Shown here piece by piece: positions 9,148 to 16,088 of a stretch of DNA of 64,000 nt. Source of the DNA: Calditrichota bacterium (GTDB lineage: Bacteria; Calditrichota; Calditrichia; RBG-13-44-9; J042). Location: positions 105,267 to 169,266 of the forward strand of contig JAADJD010000012.1 in the NCBI GenBank assembly GCA_013150955.1, given 5' to 3'. Below the pieces are notes generated by a model. It saw only the letters and a program-made list of their open reading frames with translations. It was not told the origin of the DNA and searched no databases. Every line of letters begins with the position of its first letter. Position 1 is the first letter of the stretch. Both the position numbers and the translations under genes were made by a program.

Positions 9148-10545
9148 TTAGTTGCTTAACCATCCCAAATAAACAAAAATCTCGACACTTCCCCATAGCA
9201 GCGGAATCAAAATGATCGTACGGAGAAAAAACAAAATAATCAAATCTCGAAACCGGATCGGAATATCTCTGAACATGTCCATAATCATGGGCCCCAGACT
9301 GGAGAAAAAGATAAGCTGCGAAACGGACAACACTGCAATAAAAAATCGAACGGCTTCACTGGATTCCACCACCAGCAAGGCCGGAATATACATTTCTGTA
9401 ATTTCTATCAGTATGGCAGAAGCCACCCGTTCGGTTTCAGGCACCCCCAGAATGTTCAGGATGGGAATCAGCGGCCGGCCCAGATATTCGAATACAGGTG
9501 TAAACTTCGCAATCAACAGGGACAGCGTTCCCACTGCCACAATGGTTCCCAGGATACTGGCCGCCAGAACAAGCCCATCCCCGAACGCCCGGGACATACT
9601 AACCGTCAGGGATGGGGCCTGTCTGGCTTTCTCCACCGCTGCATGCATTGCCCGTCTCCAGATATTCTCCCCGGAAAACGTCTTTTCTTCCTGCTTCACA
9701 TGGGCAGTGTCAACATAAATATTGGGGACATTTCGAATGGGTGGCATTCGCACCAGAATGATGGTTAATAAAACAATACAACAAAAATACATTCCAATGA
9801 TCAGGGGGAACAGGTGTAGCAGATCCAGCGTCGCGGCAACGACCCCGACGAAGCCCATCGAAACGGTAGAAAAGCAGGTGGCAATGATGAACACGTGCTT
9901 TTTCGAATAGCCTCCCTGACGATAGACGGTTCGGGTAATGTACAACCCCACGGAATAGGATCCCACCCAGGAGGCCAGAGCATCCAGAGCCGCTCTTCCA
10001 GGCAATCGAAATAACGGTCGCATGAGCGGCTGTGCCAGCACGCCAATGAATTCGAGCCCCCCATAAACAACAAATAGCTGAACCACCAGGGCACCGATGG
10101 GAATGATTAACGCCACCGAGACGCTTAACGTATTCCAGATCAATCGATCCACTCCGGCTGCACGCCACGGCGAAGGCACCCAATCCAGAAAAAACATGGC
10201 GGTCAGCAACATTCCCAACAGCCGAAGTAACAAAATTGGAGATGATGTTCGAAACTCCCGTAACCACATCCATCGGGTATTCGGGTTTTGCTTTCGGGCT
10301 GCCAACAGGGTAAATATGGCACCGGCAAGGATCAATCCCATTGTGTACCATCGGGAAATTCCGGGAAAGTGTGTCCGCAAAAGGGAAATCAGGACATCAA
10401 ACGGAACGGTATACTTGTCACCGAATGGAACAGGCAGTAAAAAGAAGGCCCAGCCGATTAAAAATGTGGTAACAAACATCCATCGGGCCCGATTTAAATC
10501 CCGTAATCCGCTCTCCATTTCCATCCGACCGGAATTACTCCACAA
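9148..10545 (-). CDS. YjiH-like membrane protein with nucleoside-recognition (gate) domains
   Basis: The 465-residue product is strongly hydrophobic, with about ten membrane segments. It contains paired gate-type segments (PIGALVVQLFVVYGGLEFIG with RPLFRLPGRAALDALASWVG, and later RAFGDGLVLAASILGTIVAVG), as in the YjiH/nucleoside-recognition family related to SpoIIIJ-pathway spore maturation proteins and nucleoside carriers. Transport substrate is unknown. The gene overlaps the start-side neighbour (DUF2461 gene) by 11 bp, so both are translated from one transcript. Confidence 0.8.
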   Translation of the reverse strand: MWSNSGRMEMESGLRDLNRARWMFVTTFLIGWAFFLLPVPFGDKYTVPFDVLISLLRTHFPGISRWYTMGLILAGAIFTLLAARKQNPNTRWMWLREFRTSSPILLLRLLGMLLTAMFFLDWVPSPWRAAGVDRLIWNTLSVSVALIIPIGALVVQLFVVYGGLEFIGVLAQPLMRPLFRLPGRAALDALASWVGSYSVGLYITRTVYRQGGYSKKHVFIIATCFSTVSMGFVGVVAATLDLLHLFPLIIGMYFCCIVLLTIILVRMPPIRNVPNIYVDTAHVKQEEKTFSGENIWRRAMHAAVEKARQAPSLTVSMSRAFGDGLVLAASILGTIVAVGTLSLLIAKFTPVFEYLGRPLIPILNILGVPETERVASAILIEITEMYIPALLVVESSEAVRFFIAVLSVSQLIFFSSLGPMIMDMFRDIPIRFRDLIILFFLRTIILIPLLWGSVEIFVYLGWLSN

Positions 10546-11344
10546 TCCGAAACATTTCTTTCTTTTCCCAATACTCCTGCAGCTCCGTTTCTACCTGTCC
10601 GCTCTCCTGAAAAATGTAAAACGGGTACAGATCCCAGAAATGATGCACAACCGCTTCCAGGAATTTCGATCCGTAGAGCAAATCGTCCTCCCGGGGATAA
10701 AATCGCCCAACACTGAATTCCGTTAGTTTTCGCCAGAAGTCGAGATCGGCGGTTAATAATTGCTCGGACTCCGGCCCTTCTTCATTTCCCAACAGCAAAT
10801 AATAATGAGTGATAATTCGATTTCGCTCCAGATAATCCTGAAACAAGTGCCCAAATTGCTGCAGGCGCGATTGCCAGTACTTTTGAAAAACACGGCGGGG
10901 ATGGCTCCCCGACCAGAATCCCACCCAAACTCCCCGTCGCTCTATGGCCAGATACAATAATGGGCCATCTGCCCAGCGCCGTCCTTCCTTCGGGAACGTG
11001 ATAAAAACGTAACGCTTAAACGGTGGGCGATCCTTCCGAAATCGCAAATCGTTATGAATGCGACTAATGGTTTTGTGAATCCGTGGTCTCACTTCCAGCT
11101 CTTCGTTCATCAATTTCACGAAGGGTGCCAGCGCCACAACCAGTGCCTTGGCGGTGGGTTTAACAAGGGTCTCGTAGGTTTGCTTATGAGATTCAAACCA
11201 TTCCCGATCGTTATGCTCATATAATCCCTGCAAAAAATCAAAAATTTCTTTGTGGAATCCCCGAAACACCACGATGCATTCGCCATTTTGAGTTTTTTCA
11301 AATATTGGAAAAAAACCGGAATCTGTCAACCCCCGCTTAATCAT
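10535..11344 (-). CDS. DUF2461-family protein
   Basis: The product (about 269 residues from this start) has the family signature near its N-terminus: FRGFHKEIFDFLQGLYEHND followed by REWFESHK, then RIHNDLRFRKDRPPFKRYV. Function of the DUF2461 (TIGR02453) family is unknown. An upstream in-frame ATG at 11377 would add 11 residues, but that ATG lies inside an intergenic element copy beginning at about 11356, so the internal start at 11344 is preferred; the ribosome site (GGGG just before the ATG) is weak and the exact start is uncertain. Confidence 0.85.
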   Translation of the reverse strand: MIKRGLTDSGFFPIFEKTQNGECIVVFRGFHKEIFDFLQGLYEHNDREWFESHKQTYETLVKPTAKALVVALAPFVKLMNEELEVRPRIHKTISRIHNDLRFRKDRPPFKRYVFITFPKEGRRWADGPLLYLAIERRGVWVGFWSGSHPRRVFQKYWQSRLQQFGHLFQDYLERNRIITHYYLLLGNEEGPESEQLLTADLDFWRKLTEFSVGRFYPREDDLLYGSKFLEAVVHHFWDLYPFYIFQESGQVETELQEYWEKKEMFRIVE

Positions 11345-11355
11345 CCCCAATTTTA

Positions 11356-11662
11356 CCCGCATTATGCATGAAACCAAGAATCACGCGAATGAATCCTAAA
11401 AAATATTAACCCCAGATTAAGCGATAGCCTACGGAATTACACGAATTAACACAAATAAAACCAATAAAATCCATTGGATTGTGTCTGGATGAAAGTGTGT
11501 TCTATAGTTTATTCGCGATTTTGTCGACATTTTTTGGTTTCATTCGCGTGATTTGCGGTTTCATGCAAAATTTGGGTTAACAAAATAACAAATAAATCCC
11601 AGAACACAATTATTTCTGTTCGTGGTAATTCATGTAATTCATAGGTGAACACGTAATCCGGG
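11356..11662. mobile_element. Older 165-bp-family element interrupted by a second copy
   Basis: The left part (11356-11410) reads CCCGCATTATGCATGAAACC and AATCACGCGAATGAATCC, the plus-orientation start of the element. It is interrupted at TTAAC by the intact copy at 11411-11576 and resumes after the second TTAAC with matching interior sequence, ending near TAATCCGGG at 11662. It touches the 5' end of the DUF2461 gene. Boundaries of this outer copy are approximate and no direct repeat flanks it. Confidence 0.7.
11411..11576 (-). mobile_element. Intact MITE-like element, 166 bp, TTAAC direct repeats
   Basis: The copy begins CCCAGATTAAGC and ends AAATTTGGG. The 5-bp direct repeat TTAAC lies immediately before it (11406-11410) and after it (11577-11581). 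It is inserted in an older copy of the same family in the opposite orientation. A 62-codon reading frame inside it is an artefact of the repeat. Confidence 0.85.
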
Positions 11663-11674
11663 TTGAAATAAAAC

Positions 11675-11759
11675 AGGGGTGTTGCCATGCGAATCAATGA
11701 GGAGGCACTTCATCGGGAACCGGCTGTTCCCTTTGATCTCGCAGGCAACACCCCTTTTT
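11675..11759 (+). ncRNA. Candidate structured RNA: three-way junction ending in a T-run
   Basis: The sequence folds almost completely. A 12-bp perfect stem (11675-11686 with 11744-11755) continues past one bulged A with 5 bp (TGCGA 11688-11692 with TCGCA 11739-11743) and 5 bp (ATCAA 11693-11697 with TTGAT 11733-11737). Inside are two hairpins: TGAGG/CTTCA (11698-11712, loop AGGCA) and GGGAAC/GTTCCC (11715-11731, loop CGGCT). A TTTTT run follows the outer stem on the plus strand (11755-11759). The minus-strand copy of the stem is followed by GTTTTATTT, so it may instead be a bidirectional terminator for the small gene at 11870-12232. It does not match the SRP RNA, tRNA, tmRNA or riboswitch consensus sequences I know. 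Confidence 0.6.
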
Positions 11760-11869
11760 CACCCCATATATACTTTTCAATGCAGGTTCAGTTCCCCAAC
11801 CGTGTTGTGGAGTTTCCTTAATTCAAACGATGTGCCCAACAGGGGTGGGAATTGCAAAGAGTGGTTCGA

Positions 11870-12232
11870 TTAATCCAGATACAACTCATCTACTTCGAAA
11901 CGTTCACAGCTATCACTGAGGCTGACGTGGATATTACGCAGCCCACATTTGTAGTAAATATCTTCCACCTGATCTTCATTCTTATTGGAATAGATATATG
12001 CCAGCCGATGCTTACAGAATTGGCATATAGGTGGAATTTCTCTCCGGCGGGGCTCTTTTTTATCGGATTGCAGGGATTTTCGAAAAAGGCTGGATATGGT
12101 TTCCAGATTGCGTGCAATGACGCGTAATATCGCCCGGATGCGCATCAAAATGTAGATTTGCACTCCCAACAGCACCACCAGAATCCCAAAAAACACATCC
12201 GGCAACTTATCCAGACTGAAAAACTCCAACAT
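11870..12232 (-). CDS. Small membrane protein with C-terminal Cys4 motif
   Basis: The 120-residue product has one N-terminal membrane segment (about residues 10-32, DVFFGILVVLLGVQIYILMR), a basic linker (KSLQSDKKEPRRRE) and a C-terminal region with CQFC, CGLR and a final SCERF, four cysteines that could bind zinc. The C-terminal domain would face the cytoplasm. A purine-rich ribosome site (GGGAAGGG) precedes the ATG. I do not recognise the family. It is a single gene, divergent from etfBA and followed by the structured RNA/terminator at 11675-11759. Confidence 0.65.
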   Translation of the reverse strand: MLEFFSLDKLPDVFFGILVVLLGVQIYILMRIRAILRVIARNLETISSLFRKSLQSDKKEPRRREIPPICQFCKHRLAYIYSNKNEDQVEDIYYKCGLRNIHVSLSDSCERFEVDELYLD

Positions 12233-12489
12233 CCCTTCCCTAACCTTTTTAATCTTTATACCATCCGTTCATTTCTATTGTTCTTGTCTATTAGCAATTT
12301 TCGGGTAAAGAAAAATCAAGTTTAACAGTTTGTCGGGAATTCTGGGAGGGCTGTTTTACTGAAGGTAAAATCTGGATTCTGCACCCCAGGAATTTTCAAA
12401 AATTATTGCAATTACAGGGATTATTTATATTTTTGAGATGTTGCGAATTTTTCTTGAATAAAATTCAATAGCAAAAAGGAGGATGAACG

Positions 12490-13239
12490 GTGAATGTTGC
12501 AGTGTGTATGAAACAAACTCCGGATACGGAGGCTCAAATCAAAATCAGTGACGATGGCACATCCATTGTTCAGGAAGGGATTAAGTGGATCATTAATCCT
12601 TACGATGAATTTGCGATTGAAGAGGGATTGCGCCTCACCGAGAAGCACGGTGGCGAAGTGACCCTGATTTCTCTGGGCCCGCCCAGCATCGAGAAAACCA
12701 TCCGGGAAGGGCTGGCGATGGGCGCCCACAAAGCCATTCGTATTGATGCACCGGCTGTGCCCGACGATCCCATGGTGACCGCCAAGGCGCTTGCCGAAGT
12801 GCTGAAAGAGGAATCGTATGACGTTATCCTGTTTGGAAAACAGGCCATTGATGACGACCACACCCAGATGGCCTCCATCGTTGCCAGCATCCTCAACCTC
12901 CCTGCGGTGACCGTTGTGGTGGAATTGTCCATTGAAAATGGAAAGGGCACAGCGGTTCGAGAAATTGAAGGTGGCCACGAGAAGGTTTCCTTTAATTTGC
13001 CAGTCATCATCTCCGCACAACGGGGATTAAATGAGCCGCGCTATCGTTCCCTGAAAGGAATCATGGCCGCCAAAAAGAAGCCCATCGAGGTGAAATCCAT
13101 TGCCCTGGATGAGGCACAACTGGTCATCGAAACGTTTTCCTATCCACCGCCTAAAAAACCGGGTCGCATTGTGGGAGAAGGCCCGGATGCGGTGCCGGAA
13201 CTGGTCAAATTGCTGCGTGAAGAAGCCAAAGTGATCTAA
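12490..13239 (+). CDS. etfB: Electron transfer flavoprotein, beta subunit
   Basis: The 249-residue product has the EtfB fold from its first residues (NVAVCMKQTPDTE), the NPYDEFAIEEGLRL helix, the signature VGKQAIDDDH-like segment (FGKQAIDDDHTQMASIVA) and the conserved ISAQRGLNEPRYRSLKGIM loop near the C-terminus. It starts with GTG behind an AAAGGAGG ribosome site. EtfB binds AMP and, with EtfA, carries electrons from acyl-CoA or related dehydrogenases to a quinone reductase or, in bifurcating forms, to ferredoxin. No dehydrogenase is encoded next to it. Confidence 0.95.
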   Translation: MNVAVCMKQTPDTEAQIKISDDGTSIVQEGIKWIINPYDEFAIEEGLRLTEKHGGEVTLISLGPPSIEKTIREGLAMGAHKAIRIDAPAVPDDPMVTAKALAEVLKEESYDVILFGKQAIDDDHTQMASIVASILNLPAVTVVVELSIENGKGTAVREIEGGHEKVSFNLPVIISAQRGLNEPRYRSLKGIMAAKKKPIEVKSIALDEAQLVIETFSYPPPKKPGRIVGEGPDAVPELVKLLREEAKVI

Positions 13240-13273
13240 AAACCAAAATTGCAAGTGTCAGGAGGTATGAAAC

Positions 13274-14245
13274 ATGTCGATGGTACTGGTTGTATCGGAA
13301 ATCCGCAATGGAGAGTTGAAGAAAATCAATCATGAAGTGTACACCGCGGCCCGACAGCTGGCCGATCAGTTGAACCTTTCCGTAGCCACGGTTTTGCTGG
13401 GGACGAATCTGGAATCCTTTACTGATGTGCCTTCCCGGTTTGGTGTGGAAACCCTCTACCTGGTTGAAGATCCCAAACTGGAAAAATACAGTCCCGACGC
13501 ATACGCCGCCGGCATCGCAGAGGTGATTCAGCAGACGTCACCGGCGGTTGTTCTCATGGGTGCATCGGCTACCGGGAAAGATTTGATGCCGCGGGTAGCG
13601 CAGAAAGTGGGAGCCACCCTGGCTCAGGATGTGATCCAATTCCGCGTGGAAAACGGGGATGTCCTTTTCACCCGTCCCATGTTTGCGGGGAAGGTCTGGG
13701 CCGATGTGAAACTGACCTCCCGTCCTCAAATGGCCACCATTCGTCCCAAGGCCATTCGACCGGAAGAAAAACCGGTGGAGGCGAGTGTGGAAAAGCTCTC
13801 CGTTTCCATTCCAGATCCGCTGGCGGTGGTGGAAGAAATCAGCACCAGCGGTGGAGGCAAGCTGGATGTAACAGAGGCCGATATCATCGTTGCGGGAGGT
13901 CGAGGCATGAAAGGCCCGGAAAACTGGCACCTGATTGAAGAACTGGCGGATGTTCTGGGAGCAGCAATTGGGGCTTCCCGCGCGGTGGTGGATGCGGGAT
14001 GGCGACCACACGGCGAACAGGTGGGACAAACCGGAAAAACCGTTTCACCAACGCTATATATCGCCTGCGGCATTTCCGGGGCCATTCAGCATCTGGCCGG
14101 CATGCTGTCTTCGAAATACATTGTGGCCATTAATAAGGATCCGGATGCTCCCATTTTTAAAGTGGCCGACTACGGTATCGTGGGTGATGTTTTTGAAGTG
14201 CTGCCCCGACTGACCGAAGAAATCAAAAAGTTAAAAAGCGAGTAG
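13274..14245 (+). CDS. etfA: Electron transfer flavoprotein, alpha subunit
   Basis: The 323-residue product has an N-terminal domain similar to EtfB and the C-terminal FAD domain with AGGRGMKGPENWHLIEELAD, GASRAVVDAGWRPHGEQVGQ and TGKTVSPTLYIACGISGAIQ, which carry the FAD-binding residues of this family. It lies 34 bp after etfB with an AGGAGG ribosome site and is followed by a strong terminator, so etfBA form a two-gene operon. It is a housekeeping-length EtfA without an added ferredoxin domain. Confidence 0.96.
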   Translation: MSMVLVVSEIRNGELKKINHEVYTAARQLADQLNLSVATVLLGTNLESFTDVPSRFGVETLYLVEDPKLEKYSPDAYAAGIAEVIQQTSPAVVLMGASATGKDLMPRVAQKVGATLAQDVIQFRVENGDVLFTRPMFAGKVWADVKLTSRPQMATIRPKAIRPEEKPVEASVEKLSVSIPDPLAVVEEISTSGGGKLDVTEADIIVAGGRGMKGPENWHLIEELADVLGAAIGASRAVVDAGWRPHGEQVGQTGKTVSPTLYIACGISGAIQHLAGMLSSKYIVAINKDPDAPIFKVADYGIVGDVFEVLPRLTEEIKKLKSE

Positions 14246-14251
14246 CGCATA

Positions 14252-14288
14252 CGCCCCGGACGTGATCGTTCCGGGGCGCTTTTTTTTC
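14252..14288 (+). terminator. Intrinsic terminator of etfBA
   Basis: Perfect 9-bp arms CGCCCCGGA (14252-14260) and TCCGGGGCG (14270-14278) are followed by a run of nine T (14280-14288), seven bases after the etfA stop codon. Confidence 0.95.
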
Positions 14289-14427
14289 ACTATACCATTC
14301 CCTTGAAGGAACACGGTCATTATCGATTACTGACCGGTGATTGATTTGAAACACTGCAGCCTCGTATAATTCCAGATTATGCTTTAGACCACAAATTACA
14401 CGAATGAACACGAATAAAAACAATAAA

Positions 14428-14612
14428 CCCAAATAATGCGTTAAACCACGAATCACGCGAATGAATTCGAATAAAATCAACAAAATAGCGAATATATCCA
14501 GGAAAACATTTTCATTCAGATAGAATCAAGTCATTCAGATAGAATCAAGTGCATTCTATTATTTTTATTGGTGTTAATTCGTGTAATTCGTGGTTTTAAT
14601 GCATAATCTGGG
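14428..14612 (+). mobile_element. Nested MITE-like element with ATAAA direct repeats
   Basis: The inner copy begins CCCAAATAATGCG and ends GCATAATCTGGG. ATAAA lies directly before (14423-14427) and after (14613-14617). It is 185 bp rather than 165 bp because of an internal 19-bp tandem duplication. Its presence within another copy shows that members of the family insert at different times. Confidence 0.9.
14512..14549 (+). repeat. Tandem duplication of 19 bp inside the element
   Basis: TCATTCAGATAGAATCAAG occurs at 14512-14530 and again, identical, at 14531-14549. Other copies of the element have this segment once, so this is a recent local duplication. Confidence 0.95.
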
Positions 14613-14832
14613 ATAAAATCTATTTGATTCTGTCTGAATGAAAATGTGTTCCCGAGTATATTCAACTATTTGTTGATATTTTTCGAATGAATTCGCGTGA
14701 TTCGTGGTTCACTACATTATTTGGGATAATCCGAAACGTCCGCCAGAAATCTTCTGCACCCCAATTCCACCCAACAACATGTGGAAAAGTACCGTTATAA
14801 AGAACCTTTCGGTAATTTGTACCATCTTTTAT

Positions 14833-14997
14833 CCCAGATTATGCATTAGCCTACGAATTACACGAATTAAAACGAATAAGAATAATAAAATCCATTGGAT
14901 GATATCTGGATGAAAATGTGTTTTGTGGTTTATTCTTGATTTTGTAGATATTTTTTGGTTGCATTCGCGTGATTCGCGGTTGAATGCATTATTTGGG
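14833..14997 (-). mobile_element. Intact 165-bp MITE-like element with TTTAT direct repeats
   Basis: The copy begins CCCAGATTATGCATTAGCC and ends GCATTATTTGGG. The direct repeat TTTAT lies at 14828-14832 and 14998-15002. It is one of the cleanest copies in the window and sits 35 bp beyond the stop codon of the RDD gene. Confidence 0.93.
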
Positions 14998-15036
14998 TTT
15001 ATTTGCCAGTACAACAACAACCGGAACGCCCCACCA

Positions 15037-15660
15037 TCAATCGCTCTTCTCCACCGAAAGCGGATCGTAAGACAGCACGCGGGTTTTTGTCCAACGATCG
15101 TACCAGGTTCGCATTTCCTTCCTGTCCAGCCCAATCCAGAATCCCAGTCCCAGCGGCAGGATGGAAATCACATATCCCAGCCAGCGCAACAGCGATTGCT
15201 CCCAGCCCGGCGGGCTCCCGTCTTCCGAAAGGATCACCACTTTTTTGACGATTTTTCCGGGCGTTTGTCCCCACCTGTACCCGAAATAGGTGTAATACAA
15301 CAGGTACAACAACCAGAACAGCGGCACCGGATACTGAATGAAAATGACTTCTCCATAAGGCAAAGCCACAGTTACAAACGCCCCGCCCCACCAGAAATCG
15401 GCAGTTACCGAAAAATAATGCTCCGGCACCTGAATCAAAAATTGCGGAATCATGGGGGAGATCCACAGAAAATACAGTTCTCCCCCACTCACCAGATATA
15501 ACCAGAGGCTGCAGACAACCCCCAGCACGATCCCATCCAGAAACTGTGCATAAATCCGATCATGAAGGGAGGCTGGATGCAAAAACTGCCTGGCTGAGGA
15601 AATTGACTGGTATCGCTGAAAAACGGGTTTCATGGTCTGCCCATGGTTACGATTATTCAA
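15037..15660 (-). CDS. RDD-family membrane protein
   Basis: The 207-residue product has the RDD layout: LHDRIYAQFLDGIVLGVV with the first membrane segment, a second pair of membrane segments around residues 100-125, then the basic RWGQTPGKIVKKVVILSEDG motif and a last segment ending RKEMRTWYDRWTKTRVL. RDD proteins are small polytopic membrane proteins of mostly unknown function, some acting as Na+/H+ antiporters. The gene stands alone; the divergent neighbour is the hybrid histidine kinase. Confidence 0.88.
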   Translation of the reverse strand: MNNRNHGQTMKPVFQRYQSISSARQFLHPASLHDRIYAQFLDGIVLGVVCSLWLYLVSGGELYFLWISPMIPQFLIQVPEHYFSVTADFWWGGAFVTVALPYGEVIFIQYPVPLFWLLYLLYYTYFGYRWGQTPGKIVKKVVILSEDGSPPGWEQSLLRWLGYVISILPLGLGFWIGLDRKEMRTWYDRWTKTRVLSYDPLSVEKSD

Positions 15661-16088
15661 TTTTTACAAAAAGCCATCACACTGTTTTCCCAATTTTAAC
15701 CATTTTTTACCGATCCACAGCGCCATTTTCGCAATTGCATTCCCCATCAAATTTAAATCGAGTTTTTCGTAAGATCACGAATTTCCCGACTGGTTCCCCA
15801 ATTCTCACGATTGAAAACAAAATATCTCAATTTGTCACCAGTGGGATATTCCCTGCCGTAGACACAGGGCAAATGGCAAGTAAAATGAAAGTCCCTTAGA
15901 GACATTCTTTTAATCCCCGCCCGGTCGATTTTTACTTCTAAAATACCATTACAATGGCCCATCGGCACATGAATGCTTGCCATTTGAGATCAAAGACATT
16001 ATTTGAGTTTAACGCAAAAAAGAAAATAATTTATCAAGGCGTTTGGGCCAATCGCCGATTATAAAAAACTAATAAAACGAAAGTAATC
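15661..16088. other. Intergenic region with a perfect 11-bp inverted repeat
   Basis: This 428-bp divergent gap must hold the promoters of the RDD gene and of the histidine kinase. CAAATGGCAAG (15870-15880) and its exact complement CTTGCCATTTG (15976-15986) bracket 95 bp that contains no gene I can support. A 76-codon minus-strand frame (15753-15983) covers it. I could not decide between a decayed insertion and a regulatory structure. Confidence 0.4.

Larger units (their letters stand above)
14371..14725 (-). mobile_element. MITE-like element split by a nested copy; ATAAT direct repeats
   Basis: The outer copy starts TCCAGATTATGC (first C changed to T) and ends CATTATTTGGG. It is flanked by ATAAT on both sides (14366-14370 and 14726-14730). 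It is interrupted by a second copy at 14428-14612 together with one duplicated ATAAA. Removing that copy and one ATAAA leaves exactly 165 bp, the length of intact family members. No protein is encoded; short frames here are artefacts. Confidence 0.9.

Noticed and set aside
11675-11759. SRP RNA, tRNA or known riboswitch
   Set aside because: The GGAAGG/AGCAGCC core of SRP RNA, the tRNA T-loop and the conserved cores of riboswitches I know are all absent.
12421-13020. 199-codon minus-strand frame
   Set aside because: Antisense to etfB, which has clear family motifs and a ribosome site.
14223-14483. 86-codon minus-strand frame rich in FVFIRVIRGL-type residues
   Set aside because: It is a translation of the terminal sequences of the intergenic element and the etfA end; frames of the same look occur at other element copies (14829-15134, 40043-40321, 45089-45289, 11509-11697).
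15037-15466. Alternative frames overlapping the RDD gene
   Set aside because: They lack family motifs; the RDD frame has the conserved DR and GKIVKK-type sequences.
15753-15983. 76-codon minus-strand frame in the RDD/kinase gap
   Set aside because: No ribosome site and no recognised family; it coincides with an inverted-repeat segment.
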